Assembly: GCA_029783825.1 (NCBI GenBank)
Contig: JAREIK010017065.1
Coordinates: forward strand, 16,604 to 80,603
Source of the DNA: Sapria himalayana
Taxonomy: Eukaryota; Streptophyta; Magnoliopsida; Malpighiales; Rafflesiaceae
Reading direction: 5' to 3'
DNA: 64,000 nt
The notes under the pieces are model-generated. The model searched no databases. It had not been told where the DNA came from and saw only the letters and a program-made list of their open reading frames with translations. Numbering within the stretch: position 1 is the first letter of the stretch; the number at the start of each line of letters is the position of its first letter. Both the position numbers and the translations under genes were made by a program. Below, in pieces: positions 1 to 10,374 of the stretch.

Positions 1-755
1 TTATTCTTTTATTCTTGTTACTCTTTTTATTCTTTTTATTCTTCTTATTATTCTATTTCTTATAATTCGTATAATTCTTCTTTTCCTTCTTAATTTTTTA
101 TTCTTCTTATTCATCTCATTCTTCTTATTCTTATTCTTCTTTTTCTTTTTATTCTTTTTATTCTTTTTATTCTTTTTATTCTTTTTATTCTTTTTATTCT
201 TTTTATTCTTCTTATACTTCTTATTCTTATTATTATTCTTTTCTTCTTATTGTTTTTATTCTTCTTATTCTTCTTATTATTTTATTCTTCTTAGTATTAT
301 TCTTCTTCTTATTCTTCTTATTCTTCTTATTCTTCTTATACTTTTTTTTTATTATTCTACTTATTCTACATATTCTTCTTAATCTTATCATTCTTCTTAT
401 TCTTCTTATTTTTCTTATTTTTTTATTCTTTTTATTCATCTTATTCTTTTTATTCTTCTAATCCTTCTAATTCATCTTATTCTTCTTATTCTTCTTATTC
501 TTCTTTTTCTTCTTGTTCTTCTTATTCTTCTTATTCTTCTTATTCTTCTTATTCTTTTTATTATTCTTAATCTTATTATTCATGTTTTTCTTCTTATTCT
601 CCTTATTCTTCTAATTATTATTATTATTTTTTTTTCTTTTTCTTCTTATTGTTCTTATTCTTCTTATTCATGTCATTCTTCTTATTATTCTTTTTTTATT
701 TTTTTTCATATTCTTCTTATTTTTATTATTGATGCCATTCTTCTTATTATTCTCA
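1..755. repeat. TTATTCTTC-type low-complexity array
   Basis: The + strand is almost only T, A and C, built from TTATTC, TTC and TTATTCTTC words; G is nearly absent. On the minus strand it reads as GAAGAATAA repeats and lies directly downstream of the 3' end of the minus-strand LINE at 756-3240. It continues off the left edge of the window. The open frame seen on its minus strand is only Lys/Asn/Arg/Ile periodicity and is not a gene. Confidence 0.95.
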
Positions 756-1605
756 CAATCTAGAACTACCCTTATCCCCTTTTACACCCTTAAAATAAAA
801 TAAATGAAACAATCCACATTATGCTTGGAGTGAATCTTCTTATTCTAACTCTAAATGCACCACTCCTCTTTGATTATATGCTTAAAATGCTTTACTTGAA
901 GTGTATCTTGCCCTATTTATCTTTTATTTCTCTACCCCTTATGCTTTTTTGCTTCCCTTCTTTCTCATCTCCAGCCACTTATTTGTTGATATCATGTCTT
1001 TAGTTAAAATTTTGGCTGCCTCTTTGGTATTTTATTCATATTCATCTTATCCTCCTCTGCCTTATGTTGTTTATGCCTTTGACCATTGCATTCCATGCAC
1101 CTCAAAGCAAACAAAACAAGAAAATTGAACAATAGATATCAATATATATTTCTTCCTGACTAATATCACAGCCTTTATTCACTACCCCTTGTAGGCTATT
1201 TTAATACAGCAGTCACTGCAACTTTGGCATCCTTTTTTATATTGCCTCTAGAACTACCCTTATCCCTTTTTATACCATTGAAAATAAATAAACATGCACA
1301 TTATGCTTGAAGTGAATCTTCTTGTTTCTAGCTCTAAGTTTATCATGTGTTTAGTAAGGTTTTGGTAGCCTCTTTGTTGTTTTATTCATTTTCTTCCTAT
1401 CCTCCTTTGACTTATGTATGCATTTGACCACCGTATCCCCTGCACCTCAAGAATACAAGGCCAAGAACATAGAAACAATAGGTAATATATTGCTTCCTAT
1501 CCAATCGCACCTCCTTTCTTCACTTCCCCTTGCAGGTTTTTTGAATACCACAGACTCTACTACTGGATTTTAGCATCCTCGATCTCTACATTGTGTTGTA
1601 ATGAC
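756..1605 (-). repeat. Tandem duplication in the LINE 0 3' UTR
   Basis: Two diverged direct copies are visible. Unit 1 starts at 756 and unit 2 at about 1248, both with TCTAGAACTACCCTTATCCC, followed in the same order by matching text (ATTATGCTTG, GTGAATCTTCTT, a Ttgaccac-like patch, CACTACCCCTTG or CACTTCCCCTTG). Unit 1 is about 490 bp and unit 2 is shorter through internal deletion. Small open frames here match no protein family I recognise. Confidence 0.75.
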
Positions 1606-1927
1606 CAATGAAGTCCCTGCACTTTAAGCATACCAAAGCAATAGAATCTACATTTCCTCTTGACCAACAGCTCGACCATAAGACCTTACACTTTTTAATA
1701 TAGCAGGCCAACTGTACAATAAGAGGTTCACATAATTTTAATTTATTTAAAACCCGATTTCTACTTAGGCTATTTTAGTTTGTCACTACCCATTTTTTCT
1801 TTCCTTCCATATTCCATTTTCTATATACTTTCACCTTAACCCATACCCGTAATTCTAAAAACCAAAATAGAGCAAGGTATATTTTTATACATTCCCCACA
1901 GGACCGGAGAAATCAACAATTTCTTTA

Positions 1928-3240
1928 CTAATTTTTAATTCTAATATACGGGTATTCTAATTTTTCTAATGCAATTATGGCATTATATTTTTCTGGCATA
2001 TTATCCCCCTCAAACTCTTGTTACCCCTTTTTCATGCCTTCCTTTGCTAAGTTGTCTGCTAAAGCATTCACTTCCCTATATATATGCATAACTTCCCCAT
2101 ATAGGTCGGTTAAACAACTTTTGATTTCCTCTATTTGTTTATCATACTGCCACATTTCTATCTTATTTGTGGCCAGATTTATCACTAGACTAGAGTCCAC
2201 CTGTGCTCGTATATTTATATAAGAGTTTGCTTTGCATATTTAAGACCCTTATGTAAGGCTAAAATTTCTAATTGCAAGGCTGAAGATGTTTTTTCTTTCA
2301 TTGTAAATGCTTTTAGAACATTACCCTACTCATTTCTTATCACACCTCCTCCCCCTGCCACTCCCATATCCCTGTTAAAGCAACCATCTGTGTTTAGGGC
2401 AACCCTTACCCTTAGAAGTTTTTTCCAACATACCATTCTTACCTTAGGAATTTTTTCCTTAGTTGCATGTAAGCCCCATATCTTTCTTTTTTCATCTTCC
2501 ATTTCAATGTTCTAAGTTTTAAGGGGAACCCTACTGATATCCATGAACATTCTTTTTTAATTTCTTCTATTATATGATTAGCATTCATTTTAATATTCTC
2601 AAACCTACTTCTATTCTTGGCTTTTCATAGGTTCCAGACTATTATATGCGGGATGTAATCACTTAGCCAGTTACATACTTTATTCTTAGTGAGTCTTATC
2701 CTCCATCTCATTAATATTTCCTTGATGTCTTCTAACTTATTGCTTACTTGTGCATCTCTTCCTAGATAATCCCAGACTTCCACCACTATATTCCCTGTTG
2801 AAAATAAATGATTTGTGCTTTCTATGCTAGTATAACAGCATTTGCACCTAGAAGCTAATTTAACCCCTTTCATTTGAATATCCGAGTCCACCGGAATGAC
2901 ATTCGATAAAAGCTTCCACATAAATACATTAATTTTTTTATGGGATCTCTTTCACCCAGGGTCCCTTAATAATTTTTAGATAAATTTTTTTTCTTTTCTT
3001 ACTAATAATTTTGCACTTTTAAGCGTAAACCTTCCCTATGGATTTAGAGTTCATCTCCATTCATTGTTAATTAGACGTGCATTACTTTCAACTAAATCTT
3101 TTTGTTTAAGCATCATATTCCAACTTTTAGACGTTTTTTTAGCATTCTTACATGCTTTATTTCCTAAACCATATCTAGCCTTCATATATCTCAACCACAT
3201 GCTATCTTTCTACTTGAGCCTCCACCAATTCTTACATATG
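1928..3240 (-). pseudogene. LINE 0 ORF2 fragment (zf-RVT and RNase H)
   Basis: This is the C-terminal part of an L1-type ORF2 polyprotein, read on the minus strand. The zf-RVT region (about 2625-2921) includes MWKLLSNVIPVD, then GVKLASRCKCC and NHLFSTGNIVVEVW, the zinc-binding-like block that follows the reverse transcriptase in plant L1s. The RNase H region begins near 2400 with LNTDGCFNRDMGVAGGGGVI, which carries the first catalytic Asp. The frame ends with EYPYIRIKN and a stop at 1928-1930, matching the C-termini of LINEs A, C and D. Several stops and frameshifts split the sequence, so it cannot make an intact protein. Endonuclease and RT are absent. Confidence 0.85.
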
Positions 3241-3258
3241 GAAGAATAAGAATAATAT
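3241..3258 (+). repeat. Short GAAGAATAAGAATAAT patch between LINEs 0 and A
   Basis: GAAGAATAAGAATAATATAA sits exactly between the truncated 5' edges of the minus-strand LINE and the plus-strand LINE. Homology to LINE coding sequence stops on both sides of it. It is purine-rich on the + strand, the same orientation relative to LINE A as the long arrays have to LINEs B, C and D. Confidence 0.6.
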
Positions 3259-6020
3259 AATGGCTAAAATCAAAATTCAAAAGTTAAAAATAAAAGGTCT
3301 AAAAGACACTAATGGGGTATGGCTAGATAAGGAAGTGGAAATAAAAAAAGAATTAGAAGTATTTTTTAAAAGTCATTTATGTGGGTCAAACACGAGTAGG
3401 AGACACACATTAATAGAAAATATAAAGAGAAGAGTCACGGAAGAAGATATTAAAATATTAGAAGAAGCACCGAGAGAGGAAGAGTTGAAAGAGGTAGTAT
3501 TTAGTGCCAACAAAGATAGTGCTTCAGGGCTAGATGGTTGGAACAATGGGTTTTTTTAACGCAGCTGACTCATTATCAAGAGAGAATTAATTGGAGCTAT
3601 TACTTGGATTTTTGTGGCCGCAGAAATCAAAAAAGCATGGTTGAATTCTTATATTTTATTAATTCCTATTTAGGCGAATCACAATAGGCAGAGGACTTCA
3701 GGCCAATCAGTTTATGTAATATTATTTATAAGATTTTAGCAAAAATAGTCCAAAATAGGCTAAGCAGGATCCTATCTAATATTGTGTCGACTAAGCAAGC
3801 AGGTTTTGTCAAAAATAGGTTGATGATGGAAAACATCAATCTAAACTCAGAAATGATAAGAGAAATAAGGGCTAAAGTAAGAGAATAAAACATAATTCTA
3901 AAACCCGACCTATCAAAAGCTTTTGATAGGGTGGAGTGGGATACATTATATTATCTAATGAAAAAAAAGGGTTTCTCAGAATACTGTATATATTTAATTT
4001 ATAGATGTGTCTCTAATGCATGAGTAAGAATCCTAATTAATGGGTAGGCAGGTGAAGAATTCAGGCCATCAAGAGGACTTAGGTAGGGAGATCCGCTCTC
4101 GCCATCCTTATTTAATTTATATTTAGAGTTACTTATAGTAAATCTTGAGGAAGTGAGAGTGGGAAATATTCTGCCTTTTAAGCAACCAAGACAAACACCA
4201 CTTGTGAGCTGCTTAGCATATGCTGATGATGTAATAATCTTCACAAATGCTAGTAGCCGATCCTTGATAAACTTGATGAGGCTAATGCAAATATTGGAAA
4301 AAGAAACGGGACAAAAGCTTAATAAGAACAAGTGTCAATTTATCAGAGCAAAGAAAGCTTCAGAAAATACAGCCCATAGGATTAAACGGGTTACGGGTTT
4401 CGCACAAGTAAAAGGAGCATTAATTTACTTAGGTTGCCTGATTTATAAAGGAAGAGTTAAAGATGAATATCTAACCTTCCTGGTGGAAAAAATTAGACAA
4501 ATGATTGCAGTATGGAAAGAAGACATGCTAAGCATGAGGGAAAGAATTACTCTGATTAGACATGTGTTAGAAAAGCTCCCTAGCTCATATTTTAATGGCA
4601 ATTAAGCCACCAAAGACTACTATAAGAAAATTAGAAAGAGAGATGTCTAACTTTTTATGGTGTAAAAAAGAAGAAAAAAATAAGATGCACTGGAAAAAAT
4701 GGGAAGATTTATGTTATCCAAAGGAAGAAACAGGATTAGGTTTTCACATGTTTAAATGATACACCTAATGCTTGGGCTTGTAAAAACTGGTGGAGATTAA
4801 AAGAAAAAGATAGTCTCTGGGAATCATGTATGAAGGCTAGATACGGGTTAAGCAATAAGGTTCTTAAAGACCCAAAAAAGTCATCGAATATTTGGAAACT
4901 TATGCGTAAGCAACAAAACATTGTTGAAAAACATATAATTTTAATCAATATTGGGTGGAAATGGACCTTGAACCCAAGCAGGAAATTTATATTAAGTAGT
5001 GCGAGGTAGTTGGTTAGAAACAAAAAGCCACCGCTTGTGATATTTGAAAGGGTATGGGAAAAAGAGATTCCACAAAAAATAAATAACTTTATGTGGAAAC
5101 TCCTCTCAAATGCCATCCCGGTTGATGTAAATATTCAGAAAAAAGGGATAAGATTAGCTTCGTGATGTGAATGTTTTCAACAAGAGATTGAAACAACAGA
5201 TCACTTGTTCTCAATAGGGAAAATAGCAAAAAAATTATGGAATATTCTAGAAAAAGAGGTGAAAATAGAAAATGCCATATGAAATTTTAAATATAGATTA
5301 GAAAGCCGGAGAAAAAAGCACACAAAGAATAAAATTCTTAAATGGTTAAGAGAGTATATTCCACACATAACAATCTGGTAGTTTTGGAAAGCTAGGAATG
5401 CTAGCAGATTTGATGGTATACCAATGATTGTTAACAACATAATAGTATAGATTAAGAGGGAAATCTCTTTTATCTCAGCTTGTAGTCTGAGTAGAGTCAG
5501 AACATAAGACTAGATGAATATAAGAAAAAGATATGGGGCCTAACAACTAGAGAAAAAAAATTACTAGTGTTAAAAATAACTAGCTGGGAAAAGCTCCCTC
5601 AAGGTAAATTAATGCTTAATACAGATAGGAGTTTTAAAGGAGACATGTGTATGGCATGGGGTGGAGGAGCAATAAAAAATGAGAAATGAAAAATAATAAA
5701 ATCTTTTACAACAAGATGAAGAGCTTCCTCAGCATTACATGCAAAGATAATGGCTTTACATAAGGGTTTACAAATTTGTAAGGTCAACAGATACATAAAT
5801 GTTCAGGTACAAGTAGATCCGAGTTTATTGGTGGAACTAGTAACAATTAGAATAGAATTTTGAAGATTTGAGATGGATATTGTTAAAATAAAAAAGTTGT
5901 TAAAAGAATTGAAAGGAGAAATACAACATATATTTAGAGAGTCGAATGCTCTAGCAGATAAATTAGTAGAAGATGATGTTAGAAAGGTTCGCAAGAATTT
6001 GATGAGAAAAGTATCCCTGA

Positions 6021-8541
6021 TGTAACACCCCAAACATTTTTTTAATGATTTTTTTATTTAATTTATGTTTAAGGTGTTTTAAGGTCCATCATGAATTTAT
6101 AATAATTTTTAAGAATTATTTCTCAATTAAAGGGAATTTTAGGAAAAATATACCTGGTAAGGTCAAATATTGAGCAGTTGACCGAAATAAAATTTTTAAA
6201 AATACCCAATTAATGAAATAAATTATAAAAATTTTTATGAAGAAAATTAAGTCCAAATATATGTTATAAAAAAATTAATGAAAATACATAAATAAAAAAA
6301 TAATAAAAATATGTGAATAGTGAATCGGGTAAGGAAAAGTCAACAGATTTTGTTGACCAAGGCCCAAAGAGACATTTTTAATAATTCCCACAGCCTTGGA
6401 AAAATTTACAAAAAACCATAAGGACTTAATTGGAATATTAAATTAATTATTAAAAATATCATGTCTCAAAAAATCGAGCAGAAAATGAAAGAAAAAAATT
6501 GAAGAACCTTAGGTTCTCCATTCGGCACTAAATTGCTAGGTAAGAAAGAAAATTTTGTACCACCCAATTCCCATAAAAAAACTAAGATTTTTCATGGTGG
6601 GAGACTTCCAAAGATATATAAAAGCTCCATGATTTTTAATTTTGGTTTTGCATGGTCTATATTGGAGGAAAGGGGCTGAAATGATGAATTGTTGTTGTTT
6701 GGAAGGTCAATTAAGACTGTTTAGAATTAATTAATTGTTCTAATGTGTATGCTAGGTTGTAATTGTATTTTGAATGTATATAATGTGACCTATGAGATAT
6801 GAATTAGGTCTGGTATGTTTAAAATTTAGAGAAAATGTATTTAGAAAGAAATTGAGGTTGTAATTAGTGGAATTAAGGGTAGAATTGATTAAATGTGAAT
6901 TTCTGTTTGAAGGTCGACTTGGACAGAATCATAAAAGGATCTAATAGACGAATATTAGGAAAAATTATATATAATTGGAAAGATATTGATGTTAGTGAAA
7001 TTTTGCCACTGGTTTCAAGTATTTTTGATATCTGTAAAGATAGTTATGGGAAATATACTAACTGATGCGCAATAAAAAAATGAGTTTAGTGATTATACAT
7101 TAGACATAAGAAATTAGTAGTGAAATTAAATATTAAAATAATAATTTTGGGTATTTAGATGTTAAAAGGCAGAATGTTAAAGGTAAGGAAAAAAGGATTT
7201 TTTTTTAAAAAAAATTATTTAAAAAGCTCAGGTTAGGCGATTAAATAGAAACGGGTAAATGGCCTAATTGAGTAGTGAATAACAAGGTATGGCTTGTTAT
7301 GATTTTGATGTTATCTTTATATTTATTTTTCTTGCATAAATATTGGTATAGCAAAAAAGTTGGGGAAGGCTCACACATTCATGGTGAATAGCCTAGCTGA
7401 GCTTGGACTAATAAGGAGGTGAGTAAATTTATATCATCATACTTGCACTTTTGAAATGTATAGTAGTGTTTTAATTATTTGACTTGATCATAGTAATTGA
7501 CTATGATTAAGACCCTTATAATTGAGAATTCATTGAATTTAATTTTTCATATGCCACAAATCATGTGTCCCGATGAATATTTATATTGAGCACGGTCAGC
7601 TAACTCTTATTATATTTGGTGTTATATCTTATTGCATGCAGAGTACGGTCAACTATATTCTTTGATATTGCCATTTTTATCTCATGTTGAGTATCATCAG
7701 CTATAATTTGTAATTGTTAATGTCATTTATTGGTAAGAATCATAGAAAGCCTAACTGATGGGAATGTCATTAGGATATGTGCACATGGTACCCTCTGGTG
7801 TGGGAAAAGCCAGTGCCTTCCTAGAGAGGTGGTAAAACTCTAGGCATAGAACATGGCCCGTTCTATGAATCTTTGGTTGGAATGTACGAATTCTAGTATA
7901 AAGGAAAAAAGGAATGTACGGACTCCTAAATGATAAACTATATTTCTGTGTTTCAAACCTATAAATCTCATTTGATATTGTTATTCATATTGATGCTATT
8001 TGTTGCATAACCTATGTATGATGATTGATTGATTAAATATGACCATCCTTGTGAGTTGGCCTTGAGTATCTAGCTTCACAAGTATGGTGATATATTTTTA
8101 CTCATGGAGTTATCTCACCCTCGTTGATTTCTTTTTTTTATCAGGGTAGACAAAGAAAAGAGAATCCATGCATTTCTAGACCACTTGGATTTTTTTTTTG
8201 AAAAATGTAATGGATTATTATTTTGTTTATTTGGTGAATAAGAGTCTAGGTTTCTAGAAGGCTCCATGGTGAATTAACTTAATTATTGGGTTAATTATTG
8301 AGTGAGATAAATTTTGCTTTTGATGAAACCTTATTTGATATTTTTGATGAGACTGTTGATGTCATTTTTGTTAGTGGAGACCATAGAGGTCAATAAGATT
8401 TATCATTGTTATAGAAATGAATAGATCATGCTGAAATTTTCAATAGAAATTATGGGACTTAGGCTTGCTACGGGTTTTGGTGGCCTTAAGCCTACCCATT
8501 CCCTAGCGTCGATCACAGCCTATAAAAGTGGGATTGTGACA
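6021..8541 (+). mobile_element. Solo LTR, Ty3/gypsy-like, 2.5 kb
   Basis: The element starts with TGTAACACCCC and ends with GGGATTGTGACA, so it has TG...CA termini. It is flanked by a perfect 5-bp target duplication, CCTGA, at 6016-6020 and 8542-8546, and the LINE A reading resumes across it. There is no gag or pol inside, so it is a solo LTR. The text near its end (CTACGGGTTTTGGTGG, then CCCTAGCG and a GTGACA end) resembles LTR ends I associate with plant Ty3/gypsy elements. That family assignment is from memory, while the boundaries are seen directly. Confidence 0.88.
6615..6623 (+). promoter_or_regulatory. Probable LTR TATA box
   Basis: TATATAAAA lies about 600 bp into the solo LTR in sense orientation, a plausible position for the U3/R promoter of a long LTR. 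It is inferred from sequence only; AT-rich DNA gives chance matches. Confidence 0.35.
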
Positions 8542-8619
8542 CCTGATAGGTATAGAGGCCTAATTAATTTAGATAAAATAGGTTGCCCATACATAAGAAT
8601 TCAAAAACAAAGATTTTAA

Positions 8620-10374
8620 TGAGACTAATTAATTAGATATAAAAGTAGAAGACAAAGCTTGAGCTAGTGTGGTAGTATTAATTTTATTGTGTTTATTATT
8701 TTCTGTGCAGGTATAATTATATACAGGAGAGGTAAGCACACTTACACTGAGTCACCCCGGTCCTGAGGTGTGACCAATAAGCTTGGGATTTAAGCGGTTG
8801 TTGGTAGGGTTGGTAAAAGTGGTGATAATTGGTGTTAAAATATTAGTCTGTGGGGTTGTGAGGTTGTGTGACAATCAATTTATGAGGTGGTAGGTAGTCT
8901 GTGTGAAAGTAGGTCAGTCAGTCTAAGGGGTTGAAGGTCAGTCATTCTGTGTGGTTGTGGGTCAGCAACCATAGATGATTGTGGGTCAATCAGTCTACGT
9001 GGTTGGGGGTTAGTCTGTGGGTTGTGTATCAGTCTGTTTATGAGTCAGTCTAAGGGATTGAGGGTCAGTAGGTCTGTGTGGTTGGGTATAATTTGTGTTA
9101 TGAGTCAGTTGGTGCGGTTGTTTGTTGAAATCCTATCAGAGGCAGGTTAAATTTGAGTGTTAGTTTGGTCACTAGAAAGTTACTAGGTAGGTGGTGGAAG
9201 AGTATGTGTGCCTGTGTCTTTGCCTATATTAACGCAAGAATGGGAGAGTAGATATCAAACTAGTTTGGCATCATGATATAGGTAAAGGTAGAAGGTGGAG
9301 CGAAGGATTCATGGGTAGATAGCTTAATATTAAATATATAGACTTGTAGTATGGGTTTATTTAATAATGTGCAAGGATAATAAAAGAAGAGATCTTGCCA
9401 TAAAAAAAAACTTGGAAGTGGGTCCGTTCTGATGTATAATGGGTGGTTGTGGCAGTGTGATTTGGGTTTGCTGTTTGTGTCTTGTGTATGTGTCTTGTGT
9501 TTTGACATGTAAAGTATTGTGTTAGTTATAAGAGTCTGTAATTCATTGTTGTATTAGGCAGTAAGTTAGTTGAGGATCTGTAAGCCTTGTTTTGAAAGTG
9601 AAATGTTTGTTAAAAGTAAGATTAAAGGAGGCAGAAATGGCAGCATGCTGGCATATGTGTCTGTGTGTGTCTCAAAAGAGTCTACAAGCATCGAGCAAAG
9701 CGTCGAGCAAAGGAGCAGAAAGTATACAGAAAAGACAGGAGGCTGAACAGAGGAATAGAATAACTTAAAGTGTGAAATGAAAGCTGAGAGACTCAAGAGG
9801 ACTAGAAGATAGGCAGAATAATGTGGGTAGAAAAGGCATCTAGCAAGGCACATTAATGAGGTTGTAGTGTGCGGTAGTTTTTGTTTTGCTTTTGATTTCT
9901 TCTTTTCGGCCTCACTTATGAACTTGATTGACAATGTGTTAAGGGGGTGGGGGAAAGCGGAAAAAATGGTAGGTATAGGGCAAAATATATATAGTCTTGG
10001 TATGTATTTCTGTTGAACAGGGTGGAAGCTGAAAAGGTGATAAGGAAGTAGAAAAAGAAGCTATGTGAAGGTAGCAAAATAGGCTATGGGAAGGCAAGGA
10101 GGAAAGCAAGAAATATACTTAAAAGGACAAAGATTATGAAACCACTGCATAGCCATAATAGCAAACAGAACACTCGGATAGTTAATCAATATAAAATGTA
10201 TGATTATATGGGTTAAACCTAAATTTAATGATTAATTAGATGGATATCTGATAGGGGTATATAGGATGCTAAGAAAAGGTGTAAGGGGTAACGGGTAGCA
10301 AGGAAGTAAGTTGCAAAAATGGTATTCCTCCGCCAAAAGAGAGGGTTAATATTAATAAAATAAACTTTTACAGA
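8620..10374 (+). other. LINE A 3' UTR with G/T-rich degenerate repeats
   Basis: This non-coding stretch runs between the LINE A stop and the array. From about 8830 to 9130 it holds degenerate repeats of words such as GGTCAGTCAGTCT and GTGGTTGTGGGTCAG. A G-run patch (GGGGGTGGGGG) lies near 9945. The end matches the LINE C end (TGGTATTCCTCCGCCAAAAG near 10320 against TGGTATACCTCCGCCAAAAG near 45730), which fixes the 3' boundary. No gene is seen; the open frames on its minus strand look like chance. Confidence 0.75.

Larger units (their letters stand above)
756..3240 (-). mobile_element. LINE 0: 5'-truncated L1-type LINE
   Basis: The minus strand carries the 3' part of an L1-type LINE: a linker with the KNWWRLK motif, a zf-RVT domain, an RNase H domain, a 3' UTR, and then the purine-rich array at 755-1. 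The endonuclease and reverse transcriptase are missing, because homology to the other LINE copies starts only near 3237, just upstream of zf-RVT. It is head-to-head with LINE A. Both copies contain zf-RVT and RNase H, so they are separate insertions and not one element inverted by twin priming. Confidence 0.85.
3260..8619 (+). pseudogene. LINE A ORF2 (RT, zf-RVT, RNase H), interrupted
   Basis: This is a decayed plant L1 ORF2 polyprotein. Visible in order: the pre-RT region (3260-3559, FFKSHLC and SGLDGWNN); RT with DLSKAFDRVEWD near 3905 and an intact catalytic YADD at 4219-4230; the RT thumb with a YLGC motif near 4430; zf-RVT (5040-5400, NNFMWKLLSNAIPVDVNIQKK); and RNase H from about 5605. 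The RNase H has changed catalytic positions: NTDRS instead of NTDGS, and HAKIMAL where LINE C has HAEVEAL. The frame is cut after SIPD at 6020 by a solo LTR and resumes at 8542 with PDRYRGLINLDKIGCPYI, stopping at 8617-8619. Many in-frame stops and frameshifts make it non-functional. Confidence 0.9.
3259..10374 (+). mobile_element. LINE A: 5'-truncated L1-type LINE with nested solo LTR
   Basis: ORF2 is present from just upstream of the reverse transcriptase to its C-terminus, followed by a long 3' UTR. ORF1 and the endonuclease are missing. The coding part is split by an LTR at 6021-8541. The element ends near 10374 with CTCCGCCAAAAGAG, then an AATAAAATAAAC-like stretch and a short A run, which matches the end of LINE C (45730-45779). 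The AAGAAT array begins at once. LINE A belongs to the same family as C and D. Confidence 0.88.

Noticed and set aside
756..8619. Twin-priming inversion of a single LINE
   Set aside because: Both the minus-strand and plus-strand parts contain zf-RVT, RNase H and a 3' end, so they are two copies and not two halves of one.
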